A stretch of DNA of 64,000 bases from Lateolabrax maculatus (GCA_031216445.1 CM062214.1:26958501-27022500); one strand, 5' to 3'; numbered from the stretch's first letter, positions 12,192 to 27,233 are shown. Made by a program: numbers and translations. The notes: generated from the letters alone by a model not told the origin.

Positions 12192-14599
12192 GTAAGTGTA
12201 GGAAAAGAAGAAAAGACGCAGAAAATGGTAGATTTACTTTTTATTTAAAGCCAATTATAATGAAGTATGATTTAGGACGATGGGAACACAGATGATTTAA
12301 ATGTAGTTTTTGTAACGGCTCCACAAAATGTCAACCCCCAGAAATCTCCCGTTTCCACAACAAGCCAGGCTCTGAAGAGATTTTGTCAGTGATTGAAAAC
12401 AGGGATTGTTTGCGTTTAAAAGATATTAAGGATTGAAGAGGGGTGTGTTTGATTAACTGCAGCTTGCCCAGGCCTTCTCCTGCCAAAGTTTAACTTTTCT
12501 TGGCGAATGTTGAAGTCTTCAAACTGCCCCTTCAGAAACATATTCATGTGTGATATCACACACTCATTTCATCTAAACACATTTCTGTAGCAAAGCTGCT
12601 ATGTTTCTTGGCAAAATGCCGCTCATACTGTCATAAATAGCTGAAGTATTGGAAAGCACATAAAAGGAAAGTAAAATTAGCACATTATGAAGGTTTCTGA
12701 ACCTCGGATTGGCAGCCTATTGTTTGGTCACTTATTAGGAAGTGTAGCAAAATGAAAAACTCAAATAAATTATAAATTAAATTGTAATTCTTATTACAGC
12801 TTAATTGGCAGTGACTGCCAGTACGTGTACTTCCACAGGTCCAATATTCTTTCATTTATCAGCAGTTGAATAAAGTAACATCCTGTTTTTAGTTTGAAAG
12901 TCCCAACTATTCAAGATTGCCATATAATATGCTTAATCTGTTTCGTCACCCTCCTCTTCATCTGAATGAAAACTGAAGACATGAAGATCTTATCAGAATC
13001 AGCTGATAGGAGTGGTAGAATATCAGCTATGGCTTCAAATAAAAAGCCCTTGTTCGGCCCTAGTTTTACCAGATTTTTTTATGTTCTGTTTAAATGCCTG
13101 TGGCTTTGCCACGGAGGCCAAACGTAGCATGTGAGTCCCTGTGGAGTTTTCTGACCACTCGGAAAGTGGCCGGTGTGTATTGACCGGCAGTATACAGTAT
13201 ACATGTATAGATCCATCGAGATTACACACTGTTGACTCATGGAAGCTCTTTAAGTTACTCTGCTTATTGACTGCTGCATTTCCCCGCTGTGATTGTCCTT
13301 GATAAATGGATTAGGATGTGCTCTGCTTTTTGCCTCTAGAGTTACTACTTCAACAAAGCTCACTAAAAGTGCCCTTGCTATCTTTCTGCAACAGTAAACA
13401 ATGTAAAGTTTTCCCATTAGGGCCCCATTGATAAGGTTTAAATCAATTAAGCCGTAGAAAGTATCTTAACTTCCAGGAAACATAGTGTGAAAGTGGAAGA
13501 AGGATATACCTCGGATAGCGGTCTGTCCTTGAAGCCCATCATGTCAATGGAGCCAAGGTCAATGGAGATCAATAAAAGAGTGGGTGTCTGGAACATGTAT
13601 TCCCATCACACTCCTGCTCCCCCCCCCAATCCCTGACTTTCCCTTAAGTGGACTGTGGAAACCAGCAGCTGTTGGAGTTCCCATCAGAGCACCTCAGAGA
13701 GTGAAAGTGAATTTCACTGAGGGATCCACAGAAGTCTGAAACATCAATATCAAATGATGTACGGTTCAACTGTCTGCTCAACCATTAGTCAGAGGGAACC
13801 TCAGAGGGATGACCAACGTCACCAACACAAGTTACACATTTTGTTATTGCTGTTTCATATATGCTTTACAGGCTATTTTTTTTTTAAAGTGACAAGTATT
13901 TGCCAGATGTAAGGTAAAAATAAGTAATGGGTCTAAAAAAGGGCAACTCGAGGTATACATTTAATTTACATTTTACCTTTTTAAGAAAATGTGTCCTCTG
14001 GCCTACATCTCAAGAACACTACTCACATGTTTGAGGGTTTTTCTTGCTTTCTCTTGCCCTCACCTGCTGATGGAACAAAGTTCAGGCGGTAAAATGACGT
14101 CAGTTTGACATCTTGAACCTTCTCGGTCTGGTGGCAGTCACGGTGGATTTAGGTTCCCTATTCAAAATGGTTTAAGAGGGGTGGGTGGCTGTCTCCCCTG
14201 AATTCCACCAAGCTGCGACCCCCGTCCCGTCCATGCTGCTTGCTATAGTTATCCCAGGCCTGTTTCAACTTAGTTATGGCAGGAATGTGCCATTGCATGA
14301 GAAGAGGTCATCGCTCCTCATGGCCTGCCATGGCTCTTCCCCAGTCCTTAGTCAAGGCTGCCAAGACATGGAGATGCTTTCCCACGCACGCAACCACCCT
14401 CCCATTCATCAATGAAGAATGTTGATATTTATTACACAGGGAGCTTAACTTTGCTTTATCGAGGCTATTTAGAGGAAGTATCTGTGTTATATTTTTTCTC
14501 TGAAGCTCTACTTACCCATGCAGTCTGATTTCTAAATAAACCTATATTCCAGTTTATTGTTATCATAAAATTATAACTTGTTTACTTCAAATCAAATCA

Positions 14600-14856
14600 G
14601 AATTTCTCAACTTCTACTACATGGATTGGCACAAACTTTGGTACAGATACCCTTGGTACCCTGACGGTGTACCCTGTTGACGTCAGTGATCCTCTGACTC
14701 GTCCAGTGCTGCAGTGAGCTTGACCTTTTTAGTTATTTTTTGAAATATGTCAACAACTTCTGGGGGATGAATTGTGATTTGTCATCTCCTGACCTTCGTC
14801 TAGCGCCATCATCTGGTCAAAAGTCATTTTGTCCAATACTTTGGTTTACCTGCTTA
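14600..14856 (+). repeat. fragment of a dispersed teleost repeat
   Basis: The order of words (CTACTACATGGATTGGC, ACAAACTTTGGTACAGA, GTGATCCTCTGACTCGTCC, CTAGCGCCATCATCTGGTCA, TGTCCAATACTTTGGTTTA) follows a very common non-coding interspersed repeat of percomorph genomes. The copy is diverged. The identification is from memory. Confidence 0.65.
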
Positions 14857-17800
14857 AAACCGCTAGAAAAAAGCGATGCATGGCGCAAGAGAGGAGCGTG
14901 GGCCAGTCAGCCATAGGAAAACAATGGTTTGTCTGCTGCCACGTTTCTAGCAACGCATGTCTGCCTGATCAGGGCCTTAGTCTTGTTATATTTCTTGATT
15001 TGTGGCTCACATAGAGCCCGACACAAAGGCATCCTGCACCTCTAAAATGCCACCAAGCACTGCAACCGCAACTTTATTTTAGCTGCTTTCCCAAATTCAT
15101 CTTAACCATAAAACTATTTGATATTCTCTCAACCTTGGCTACTTTGCTTACCTTATGTTTCTGTTTCCAGTTCTGAATTTGACAGTATTTGAAAATCATC
15201 TCGTAAAATGCAGATAAGCTTAATTAAAGCTCAAATCTGTCCTTAAGGGGTATTGTAGAGGGGCAAGTCCCTGACTTTTGAAAACATATCTAGTTACTTC
15301 CCAGGGTGTCATGTAATCTGTGTTTCAGATTTATTGCCAACTAGTCTGCCCGAAGACTTTCAACTTGATCTACGCCAAGCCCTTTAGTCTGACCACCTAT
15401 TGTTTCACTGTTTAGTCAACCTTGTCTTGCTTTGCTCTTCAAACAAGCTGAAGTTTCAGCTGTCCAGCCTCTGCCCCCCCCTGCACAGTTTGTGCTTTGA
15501 AGATGGGATGAGAAATTGGATTTCATGCTTTGGAGTTGATATTAAAGTTAAAATGGAAAATAGAGTTGGACTTACCACTGTTTTCTAATGGATTAATGCT
15601 TCTGGCTTTCCTATCTAACAGCACTGAGCTTTTGCTTTATTTCAGTCACAGCTCTGACGTAAACTTCAACAGCTTCTTAAACAGAGTCTGATTTAAGCCT
15701 TGTAGTATAAGTGGCATATACATTTTCTTGATTTAGAGCTTAAAAAAACGTTTTAAAGATATTGTTTTTTTGTTTTTTACACTAATTCACTTTATTGAAA
15801 CAGCCTTAAAAGTGTTTAAGAGGCTTGTAACATGCTTCGTAGCCTTAATAATGGCACACTTGTACAGTTTAAAATCAGATTTCTGCTGTACCTTGTTTGC
15901 AATGGTTCAGAAGTGTTGCAATATGCCTCCTGCAGGGCTTACTCTGTTGAATTCAAGCTAACATCTCTCTTATACTCTTGGGCCCTTTGAGACTCATATT
16001 TTTGATTGCCTTTGGCAATGTTTAGAAAGATTGCCAAGACAAGTGTATAGAAACTTTTGAAGCATGTGATGGAAAACAACTGTAAAAGTTTTGCCAAAGT
16101 ATCAGTAAAAGCTGATGAACACACCGATTGGCGGGGTCTTACTCTTACCACAGGACTTGTGTGAACACAGTCACGCACACACAAACTATTACATGATTGA
16201 TGTCACTTGGTATTAGAGCTGATGTGCCAGGAGGTGAAGGCCAGATAAGGAAGTGAGAGAACGTGGTCTGCAAGGGATTTATCATCCTGTCAATTTTGAT
16301 TTGGATTTAGCTGCTATTACAATCACATTATAGCTGAAAGTAGAACCTCAACACGTATTACGCTGCACCAGGTTTATTGACAACCCCGGAGCTATCCAAT
16401 TGAAGGCGATTGCTGAACGTGGATCTTGTTTGACTGGGAGGAGGTTTTGAGGGGCTGGGGCTGTAACAATTGACTGAATATGAATATCATGTAAACCACA
16501 TTGCTTCCCAGAAGAGAACTCACATGGATTTTCAGAAAGAGGGATAGGTTGGTAGGTTCATGTAGAAACCGGCTCCTGCCTTCACAGTCTAGTGAGTTAT
16601 TGTATAATCCCTCTGTCACAATCTTATTGAGCCTTTGGCATCTGAAAAAAACCGGTTCAGACCAGTGTAACTACTGACCATTGTCATCTGGGTGGATGTT
16701 ATGAGTGAGGAGACTTGAGTTTCTCTGCTGCATATGTAATCTTGCCTTGTTGTGACTCCTCTGCACCCGGCCAGAGCCTGTTCATCCCACCCTCTGTTGC
16801 ATGTTTTTTCAGCTGTGTTTACATGCCAGCTCTCCGAAACCTGAAGGGTGGGGTGAATGCCTTCCTCTGTACCAGACTTCTGACATCTGTCAGGACTTAA
16901 CATCATTCATGTTTTTCTTAAGCTGTTATATGACGCGTAAATGCTAGTTTTAAGCTTGTGTACACAGTAAAAACACTTTTATGTTAAAGAAAAATATATT
17001 TATATTCTTATTTCTTCTGTTCATCTAATGGTTATTTATAACTCATTTATTGCTGTTAGAAATGCGCTTGTCTCACTGTTGTAGTCACATCACATTTTCT
17101 CTAACCAGCAATAGCGGCATACTATGAACTTCAAAATTAGGAACTAGGACCAGTCGGATATTTGATGCAATAACTGTGATAGATATACTTCATTATTTTG
17201 TAAATTCATCCGGACATTAATGTATTAATCAATATTTAAATGACTTTATTCTGCCACAAAAGTTACAGTTGATGAGGACAGAAAGATTTGAACTGTCCTG
17301 AAGGGAATGCTTTTAATGCTGACCTTTCACTTCATACGAACATATTTCCTCCATGCAAGTCAGTTAGCAGGGAAGAAAAAACATCTATACTACATGCATT
17401 ATTGATGAGTATGAAAATGGAGCCTCTGAGCTAATAGGTTATCTTTCATCTGTGGTGTACAGCACATTTGGTACCCTGGATCCATGCGAGTGCTCTCCTT
17501 GGCCGTCACCGCACACTCCTGCTCTCTTATTGATCATTTGCGCTCTAATTTGGCCCATTTCATTCAGAATAATGTGCAATCTGTATGCGTGTAATGCAGT
17601 CAACCAAGGGCCTGGGATTTAGAGATTTTGGAGGCAATATGTGTTGATAGATCACCTCAAAGGGTCAGTCCACCCCCGAGGTGATGTTGGTATGGTCACC
17701 TTCTTTGTGTCTGAAATATCCCTAAAAGTTCTGCTCACTGACATCTACATCTGCTCTCCCCTTCAGCAAAGTCAAGATTATTTTCTTAATAGGTTGTTAT

Positions 17801-20800
17801 GTAAAACTTTACTTTGTTTAGGGATTAAAAAAAAATAACTGTAACAGAGGAACAGGATGCAGATAGTGGTGTTTGATTTGACTTTACATCTCAATCTTGC
17901 ATGCATTGCCAATACTGAAGTCACTGAGGAGCAATTTCTGAATAGTAATTTAATGTACTACAGTGCATTAGTTGAGTATTTCACTAAATTGGAGGTCACG
18001 TCAGGTAAATTCCTTTCATCAATCATATTTTCATTCTGCCATTTAGTTCAAGCAACCATGACGTGATTGGCTATTTTTATAATAAAGATGGACTGTGCTG
18101 AAAAATGAGCGTGCCTCTGACAAAAGGCAGAAAACAGATGGGGACCTGAACTGGTAATGTCATCAAGATGTTAACACTGAAGCTATGTCACTGAGAAAGA
18201 ATGAGAGATGATTAGGACAGAATGATTACCCAGGGAATATGTGGAGAAGTGTACCTTCTTTGTTTCTGTTCTTGTACCTGGAGGAAAACTTTATCTTATC
18301 AGGCTCATTAGGGTTTTAAGCCGTGGGTGTAAGATATTGTGATTACATGTACAGTGATCATTTGGATTGAGATCGAAACTTAGGCATAAAATAAGTTCAA
18401 ATTCAGCCGCATCTACTGAAAAATAAAGGCTTTTTTAAGGCCAGTAATTGCCGAAATCTGTGATATTGTCATGTTTAAATGAATAGCCAGAGGCAGACTA
18501 AAGTATCTAAATGAATACGAAATGTGTTTTCAACTTGAGTCAGGTCGTGACTAAACACTGAAAAAGGCTGCAGCACATAATCACATGTCCGTGTGGAAGA
18601 AAGTAGAACCCAAAGACTGCTTTTGTTTCTAGAGAGACGAGGACTGATGTGTGAAGATGTTATGGAAACTCCTATGCTGCATCTCATAACGGCAAAGATT
18701 ATGATTGTTTCCAGCCAATGTCGCAAGGTAATAACTTTCTGTACGTGGATTGATAGTCTGTCCCTTTTCTTTGGAAACTTTGTTTGTTACCTCTTGCCAG
18801 AAGGCCCACAGAGCCAAATCTGTCTTCAGATGCCAAATGGCCAAAATTAAATTAGATTTGAGAGAGCTTGGCAGGGGAACGGGAAAAAGGAGGAAACTAT
18901 TTTAGGAGAGAAAAGTGGGACAGGGTTAAGAATTGACCAGAAATATAAAATCTCTTTCAATACTCCATCAAGGTATAACAGAGACTGGGTGCAAAGTGAG
19001 GTGAATCCCCAGTGGAGTATTATACCCACTGCAGGAGTTTTTTGTTGTGTGAAATCATTGCAGAAGAGTGCACAGACTTTTCAGGACTAAGAATGTTTGT
19101 CTGAATGCAACCAAATCAACATAGAGCTGATCAAAAATTACTCAAACACAAATAATCATTACAACAGTAAGCAATGGTGAAAAGCGCAGCAGTTTCACTA
19201 AACTATTTCATCTTATAAATTCTGATATTTCTGTATCACACTTTTATATGTTCTCTACTACAGTCCACTGTATGGGTAATGGCCGTTATGCAGTTTTTTC
19301 AAACAAAATAACATAAAATGTAATAGGCATTTCTGTCCTAGTTATCAAAACTTGGAGAACGTATTTATATCTTCCCCTAAAAATGTAATAGTCTAGGACA
19401 TCCAGTATGAGTTATCGACTGCTTCATCCCCACCTCCCTTTCCCCACCCACTACTGGTCTAAATCGAACTTGTCAAGAAGTGCATACTGCAAGGATCAAA
19501 GGGGAAGGAGATGGAATGAGGGTGCAACAAGAAAAATGGCATTGGAAAACTATAATCTTGAAAAACGGCAGAGCTATCTTGTTTCGGGGATATGGAAGCA
19601 GTGAATTTACTGCATACTCTTATTTACCAGCTTGACCGTGTGATTCACTTCAGAAAAATTCTAGAAATGGCAGTTCATATATCGCCACCATCTTATTATC
19701 TCGTCCTCAAGATGCAGGCAATTGCATCCGCCTGCTCAGATATTGTTCTTCTGCTCATGGAAGTTAAATCAGCTCAAGGATCATTAGTTGCGGTTTTTAC
19801 GCGGCAGTTTGCAGCAGCAGCAGCCGTGTTTCTTTCATCTACTGTTACACAAAATCACTGGATAATGATATAGCGTGAAACACAGCTAAGAAGACTTGGC
19901 AGCTGCAGTGTTTTGCGTTATTTTCCTTAATTTTGTCAGGATTATTGTCACCACTAAACATTTACCAAACCACACCCAAAATCTAGTGCATTCCCTGTTT
20001 TAAAAACGAGTCAGATTCACATTCCACATGATGCTGGTCTCATGTAACATGACAGACTGCAGTGGTTTAAGCTCATCATGACATTTCAAAGGGTAAAATT
20101 CACAGCAGTCCAGAGCCACATTGTCATGAATCCCCAAACCCTGTCAGGTTGCAACGTGATAGGGCTCTTAAAGCCTTCATCGCCTGATCCGTGGTTCTGG
20201 CTTTGTTGAGGCGTCCTGTTGGTGCATGTCTCTCGCAGGCTCAGCTGTTGATGGAATGCGAAGCTGGTGGAGTTTGAATATTTCTCCACAGACTGGCATA
20301 AATGTGCGAGCGTCGGGATGCGCCGGTTCAGACCAGAGCAACGCAACCAAGCGTGTCTACAGAGGCTTTCACAGAAAGTTTCCAGAAACAGAATGTACAC
20401 CGAGCCTTAAGTTGTGGTAACAGTTTGCAGTGCTTCAGGTTTTCAAAGCAGAGAAATGTGTGTGAGAGTGAGCAGCTTGTTTTATTGAAGTTAACTGCAT
20501 CAAAATCCATAGTTAAATGTGTTTTTTGTAAAAGCAGAAATTCTGTGTGTGTGCTCTGGAGTAAAGGAGGGAAAAGGAAGAAAAGTGTAGTTGTGTTGTC
20601 AGCCACTGTTGTTTGTCAGTGCTTGAATTTGTTGCTCCTTTCCACTAAGTCTATAGGTGAAGGGGTAACATAATGCCATTATATTACCTAGAACTAAAGA
20701 GCATTTAACATCATCTGGTCATAAAGGAGTATCATGTTTGTGTGGAAATGTGCATTTCTCTCTCTTTTAATTATATCTTACTTTTCCCGTTTAAATGAAT

Positions 20801-20990
20801 AAGAGGACATAGAAAAGTGCAGCATTTGTTTAAGCCTTCCCTGGCTCGATTGTCTTACTGCTTGACAGACCTGAAGCAAATAAATATAATATGTGGAAGT
20901 GTCTGGGAGCGTCTTCATTTGCAAATTTTTCTCCAGCAAGTCCTACTATCCAAAAACTTGTTTCATTTTCCTTAGTGCTCTTTTAAATTG
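14857..20990. other. intron-like DNA, no recognised gene
   Basis: Mostly unique A+T-rich sequence. A homeodomain-like A+T-rich and CpG-containing patch lies at about 17480-17610. A G+C-richer patch at 20100-20420 is open in several frames by composition. A (CAG)5 run lies at about 19812-19826. No feature could be assigned a function. Confidence 0.5.
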
Positions 20991-20999
20991 TATGTACAG

Positions 21000-21330
21000 T
21001 GCTGCTCAAATCAACGGTCGTGCTTTCATGGAGATCCACAGCGTAGCTACCAGTGACTTCCCTCATTATGTGGTACCCGGTGAATATTACGAATTACACT
21101 TCAAAGGGCTAATTTGGGCCTGACATCCTATAAATAGAACTGAGTGACACGAGGCTGTAAAACGCAGCAGGGATTGCCTTCGCTCACTGTTCTAATGACT
21201 TCATTTCTATGCATTGGGAGCAGCGCTGATGGATTTTGATGTCTTGCTGCGCTTTGTGATGACTCAGTCATCACATCTACGGCACTCATCGCGAGGGTCG
21301 AAGTATTCTGCCTAAAGAAGTCACATTGCT
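21000..21330. promoter_or_regulatory. candidate regulatory element with TATA-like box and AP-1 palindrome
   Basis: A patch richer in CpG than its surroundings holds CCTATAAATAG at about 21127-21137. At 21256-21274 is a 19-bp palindrome, GTGATGACTCAGTCATCAC, with the AP-1/Maf core TGACTCA on one strand and TGACTGA on the other. Enhancer or promoter function is inferred from motifs only. Confidence 0.3.
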
Positions 21331-24300
21331 GTCTTTTAAGGATCCAGACAGTGACATAATGACTTTGACTTGCATTCTCACCATTTTTTCTCATTACCTG
21401 CCTTTTCCTCTCCCACTTATGGAATAACTATCCATTACTATTTGAGTGTCAAACACAGACCCAGTATTCTGACATCCTATCCAGAATACAAGGTAATGAC
21501 AGAGATTATTCAGAAATCTATTTCTGTAGCTTTAAATTGAGACCTGCAATCTCAGTGAAAAATATGGCACCTGAATGAAACCTATAGATCCTGTAGCATA
21601 CAGCTTGAGACGAGTCAAAACACCTGCACCTATTGTTTTCTTAAAATCATGGTGGCATATTGACTACCATCAACTCGTGGCTTCTCCAGAAAAAAGCAGA
21701 ACTTTTGCTCCTCAGATCGGCACATCCCAGCTGCTGTATTTTGTACGGTGTGTCTAGTACGTGCATCAATTGACACACATCAAACGAAATCACGGCACAG
21801 TATGCAACACTGCATGCATGTTGAAATGATGTAGATTCACTGCCCGCCGTCCTCGAGTCCAGCAGAGAGAGAAGTGTTCAATTAAAAGAAAGTGTCGGGG
21901 ACGAGCATATGATATCCTGGTACAAGCCAAAAAAACATAATGCAGTTGAACTTCGCTCCTCAGTGTATGTCTGCTCTACACGGTGGATGAGTTGGCAGCG
22001 TTGTACCATTGTTAATGGTTGATTTTGACCTTTTCCTATCTTTTAATGTTTCAGAGTGCACCATAATGCTTAATTTACATGTTAAAATTTGAAAAATGGT
22101 TTCAGAAATATTCCCCTTTACCTCACGTTTGCTTACAGGCCCGGAAGTCATTTTCATTTTCTAGTTTTTAAATGATGTGTGTACCATAATACTGTAAAAT
22201 AGGTTTCCCTTTCCTCTCCCATCGGATAGCATGCATGCAGCAATCTTTTGTGGAGACAGCAGATGGGAGGGACACTCTTGCCATTCTTTGTATTCCCCCA
22301 ATGTCTTTGCATCTCTACTTCTGCCTCTTTGTTTCTGCTGCTTTTTGTCTCCGTCTTGTGTTTCTCCCTCTCTTTCTCACAGAGAAAGTCCTTCACAGGT
22401 TCTTATCACGTATTTAGTCTAAGACAGGCCCACAGAGACCTGCTGCAATCAGCCCGGAGCAGGAAGCCAACTGGAGCAGGCTCTGCAAAGGGCATTATTC
22501 TATACTTAACAATCACGACCCTCCTATATCTTTCCTGTCATCCCTCCCTCTTCCTCTGTTCACCTCTCCCAGCTTGCCGTTGATAGGAACTCTTTGTTTC
22601 TGCTTTGGGTATTCATTTCTCTGTAAAATGTGCCCTTGTCATGAAAGTTGATCCGGAGAGGGTATTCAGTTCCAGTGAATGCAGATTTATTCTGAAATGT
22701 TTACAGCTTGTAGAGGAACAGAGTGCTCAACTAATGTGCAAAAATGAGAAATTCTGTGGGAAGTGGAAAATCTTCAGATGATGATAATAATGTGATCTCT
22801 CAAAGCAAGTATGTGTAGACATAATGTCTGCAAAATGGCACATGTTTATAGTCTGTTGTTTCAAGTATTATTATTTTTTGTGTGCTTAGCAGTACTCTGA
22901 GTACATGCAGTAGATCTCCAGCAGAAGCTAGACTGATTTTAATACCTTTTATTATTCTGAATAATAACTTCCAGGTGTTGGCATTGTGCATATATTCACC
23001 CCATCGTCTACACAAAAGTATAGTCCTATAAATCATGAATAAAGACTCATAATAGTGTCACGTATCAAATATGTCAGTGAAAGCTGAATGCATGGTTTTC
23101 CTGTATTGTATTTCACTAAAAAGTACCATATAAATCAGGAGTATATGTCCAAGGGATAATTATATATGATTCAAATCCAAAGAAGGGCAGGTGTTAGTTA
23201 ATCACTTATTAGTATTCCTGCACCAATTCATCTCACTCAGTCAGTCTATATTATGCAGGAGATTCTATTAAATACAAACATTAAATACAAACATTTGCAT
23301 CCTTGTACCTTAACATAACAGTTCAGTGTTTGTTCCAGAAATTTTGGTTTCTCCCCATAATTGTAGTCTCTATAGATTTACAGTAGCACATTTTCTCTAA
23401 TAATTTTTCTTTAAGTTTCCTCCACACTGTCCTTAGTGTTATTAACTAAGGGTCTCACTGTTAACTTGTAACAATATGTATAATTAGGATATAGTGAAAA
23501 CTATACCTGACATTTAAGAACAGACGTAGCAACATCAAGTGAGGAAAGATCCAATTGAATGTCTTCTGACATGTGGGGGTAGGTGATATTATGATTTAAA
23601 CTAGATTATTAGAAATGGGACTCTGCCAGTCTGTTTGTGTAAAATATTTAAATGTAAAGGCAAAGTCTGTTGATGCAAAACACACACCAGTGTCAAAATT
23701 CTCCCACTGTGAAAAGCCTTATATCTTTACATGATGGAATATGGTGGAAAGTAATGTATTCTGATGTATGACATATCTACATTTACTGGTCTGAAGCTGA
23801 TAAATTGCTGACAGGTTATTGGGCGAGTTTGCCAGTATCGAGCCCCGTTAAATCAGCCCCTACAAGTTGTTAACAGATTGCAGAACAAATCTGGATCTGT
23901 ATGCAGGAATCAGAACTGGAGCATGGCGAGGACTGATAATGATAGCACATTGCTTGTACTGGTGTTCTGTGTGCAGGATTCAGTACAAAGCTCTTGATCA
24001 CTTACATATTTCTCCTGTATAGCTGTCAGTCTGTCCATATATTCAGCATTTATTCATGTTAATCTTGCTCCAGATGAATGATTCCATCTTATTTGCCTTG
24101 TCGTGTCATTTAGCCGTTGTAAGGTCTCATCTCTTTGCCAGAAGGCATTTTGTTTGTCTGCCATGTTTGTTATGGAAAATCAGACTTTCTACTCCTGCCT
24201 CTGGTGGTATGCTAAGTTTTATGTGCTTGACCCGGTGAAGAGGAGGCAGAGGATGTGTCAAAGAAGAACACTCAGATATAGCTTTGCCCCCAAATGTTAT

Positions 24301-27229
24301 TAGAATATGAAAACAGTATCACTTCAGCAGCCTTGGCTGTTTCCACGATGAAATGTCCCTTCTGTTGACGGGCGACAGGTGTGATACGTTTAGTTTAATG
24401 TAATTAATGGTGTTCCTGTTGCCAAATGAGGCAGGGTGACACTGTGTATACCACATTGGTTCCCAAGGTAACTGTTGCTTAGTGCTTTCCATATCTCCTC
24501 CATTTTGCAATCCTCCTTTCAATGTATATGCATAAAGAAGATGGCAGACAGACAGGCTTAGTAAATCTTGACCTGAGGGACAAGTTGTCATTAAACAGCA
24601 TTGCTGCCTGCTTTTTTTCTGATTTATTAAGTTTGTATCGTAAAGACAAAGGTAAGATTAATCGTAAAATATCAAAACAGTTTAGAAATATAGACAAAAA
24701 CAGACAAAACCAAAAGATACACAAGAAAAACACATGCACTCAAGAACATACTGTATATACACGTACATTTCCACATACAGATACTTATAGCACATGAAAG
24801 TCTTACTTTCCATAACTCTCAGTCCTGATGTCCTGTTGTATTACCTCAGAATCAATTTAAATCAGTGGTTAGATATGTTGCTGCCCGTCCTCAGCTTTAG
24901 GGAATGCTTTCTAAATCCTTTTACATTGAGAACCTTCCAAAGACACATGCTTTTGATGAGATTGTTTCGCTGCAGCTCTTCTCCCATACTGTTAAAGCTT
25001 AGGTTAGTCATGTGTGGTAGCTGAAACTGTAGGCAAGGAGACAACAGAAGGGAGAATTAAGGCAGGGTGCAAATTTTTAATTTAGATTATTCAAACTCTC
25101 CCTCCCCCTTGATCTCTTTGAACTTGGACTGGACCCCTTGGAGTCCCCTTGTCTTCTCACAGGGAAGCCATACAGTTCGAGGTTGCCCTATTAGAGAAAG
25201 TGTTTGTGAGCCTTTCCACATGTGTGCATGCTTAAACTATGCCTCAGTAATTCATGGTCATAGATTGATACTGCACCATTTCATCACTCTCACCACTTTA
25301 TGTTCTGTACTCGGGTTAGGCTATCAAATATCCCTCTTTCCTGAATATTTTATGATATAATGCCCTTTTCTGGCTCAGTAAAATATGTCAAGGCTGATCT
25401 GTCGTCGTTGCTCTCTAATGTTGGCCTTTTTCCCTTAAAGTAGGAGGAATTCTGCATTTTTTTCATTGTTACTATTTAATGGGATCAAATGGCCACTTGA
25501 AATATTCATTTTAAATCATCGCCGTGCTCTCGAGAAGTAAGCTCGGTGGTTTGCGTATGGATAAATTATGTATAGTGGTGACATACATGTAATGTAATAT
25601 CTATCTCTAGTTCAGGAGAACAAAATTGAATCACACTCCCCCGTTTGTGTCTCATCAGTGGATAATTCCCTGCATGAATGGCTTTATATTACATGGTTAT
25701 TTCAGTGGCGTTGTTATAAACAATTGAAGAAAAGACACAAATGAGGCTGTAAATTTTAATACCACTCAACTTATTATCAAGGACAAGGACAATTCTGTTG
25801 GTATTTATTTACGAGAACGTCTTTCTCGCCAACAAACGAGGCTCTGACTTGATAATATCACTAGGCTGTAACATCCAAAACATGTTGTTTTTAAGCATGC
25901 AACATTACAACTGTCACGGCCCTGATTTCTTTCTTTCTCTTATTCATGAACACGCTCTTACTCCATATTTGTTTGTGTTACATTTACAGACTCTCCAGGA
26001 GCTCATTTGTTCCCCTCTGTACATTCAACCGAAGAAGCTCTGATTTTTTTTTTTTTGCTGAGCTTACAGCCTGGAGCGTTTTCTGAACAAACTGTAACCA
26101 TGTTTGTTTAAAAACCTGAGGGTTGATGTATCAGGTGTCTGTTGAAGTAAAATAAAGAACATTAATAATAACCTGTCAAGCTATACTTAGGTAATGATGT
26201 TTATTGTTATTTCACAGTTTCCTGATTTTGACCAGACCTTCCTGAAATTTACGATGAAGTCGGGGGTTTGTTTTTAGACACATTTAACAGTTTTAGGGCA
26301 ACTGTGATTATTGCAACTTACTTCCAAAAAAGAAACTGTATTGCGTTTGGAATTTAAAGATTTGTTCCATTCAACAGCACCAAAGCTGAGTGTCTACAAG
26401 GGGTTTCGCAATTTCCTGAAGGAATGTGAGAGTGTTCAAGCACAAATCCAAAACCTTTCACAGATACCATCTTGTCCTACTTGACACGCAAATAAAGCCA
26501 CAGTCCTTGATTGAATCAAAGCCTGTCCAAGTGTCACTGGGCTCTGAAACGTCATCCTGGAATGCATTTCATCAATCTCTCCCCGGTTTTACAAAGAAGT
26601 CATCCACTGAGTGAGCTGCATCCTGTCAGTTTGTCATGCTGATGTAGAGTATGTGGGCAGTAGAAAGTCGCACTGCATGTCAGCAACCTTTTAGTGTGAT
26701 TGCAAGACCCCTAGGCTCTTAACCATGCTCACCACGTACAGAAAATAACCGCCAGTGTGCGTCACCTTTATTAACGGTCTTAACGCACCCACGTACACTT
26801 GTCAAGCACCAAATTGTCCTAGTCCAACTCGGCTGCTGGAGCGTATTGCCAACTCAACCTGGGTGCTTGTAACCGTTAACTTCTACAGCAGATGTGGATA
26901 TAACTGTTCACTCACTGAGGAGAACCTGAGAGTGGACAGAGACATACAGTGGGGCATGCAACGAGCTGGTTACAGATTATAATTTTGTACAAGGAAGGAG
27001 ACTTGCACAGGATGCACTGCCGCTGTTTCCATTTTTCCTGGCTGTTATATTTGACTGTACATATAAGCCATTTTTATATTGCCTGGCTCAGGGATTCTTC
27101 TTCATCAAACACATCAACTGCTTCTAAATGTATAATAGTTGCGAATACAGAAATCCACAAAAATTCCACAAATGCACCAGCAGAAATCGATTCATGTTAT
27201 AACAAGTTAAACCGTTTCTCAATTCCAAC
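21331..27229. other. intron-like DNA, no recognised gene
   Basis: A+T-rich sequence with a 14-base tandem duplication (TTAAATACAAACA, about 23268-23296) and a poly-T run at about 26046-26056. There are no frames with recognisable products. A patch at 25500-26040 contains more CpG than its flanks but has no clear motif. Confidence 0.5.
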
Positions 27230-27233
27230 AGTA

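Larger units (their letters stand above)
9147..14599. other. intron-like DNA, first part
   Basis: This starts at the GTAAGC donor. It contains a short AGGGCTGCACAATTAATCA word (9191-9209) typical of a common fish repeat, the large TA microsatellite at 10633, and a weak exon candidate at 12086. Otherwise it is A+T-rich sequence without recognised genes. Confidence 0.55.

Noticed and set aside
20226..20673. Frames and a weak splice pair (CTCGCAG to GTAACA) as a possible exon.
   Set aside because: The donor is poor, the predicted peptides are unrecognisable, and minus-strand frames overlap equally well.
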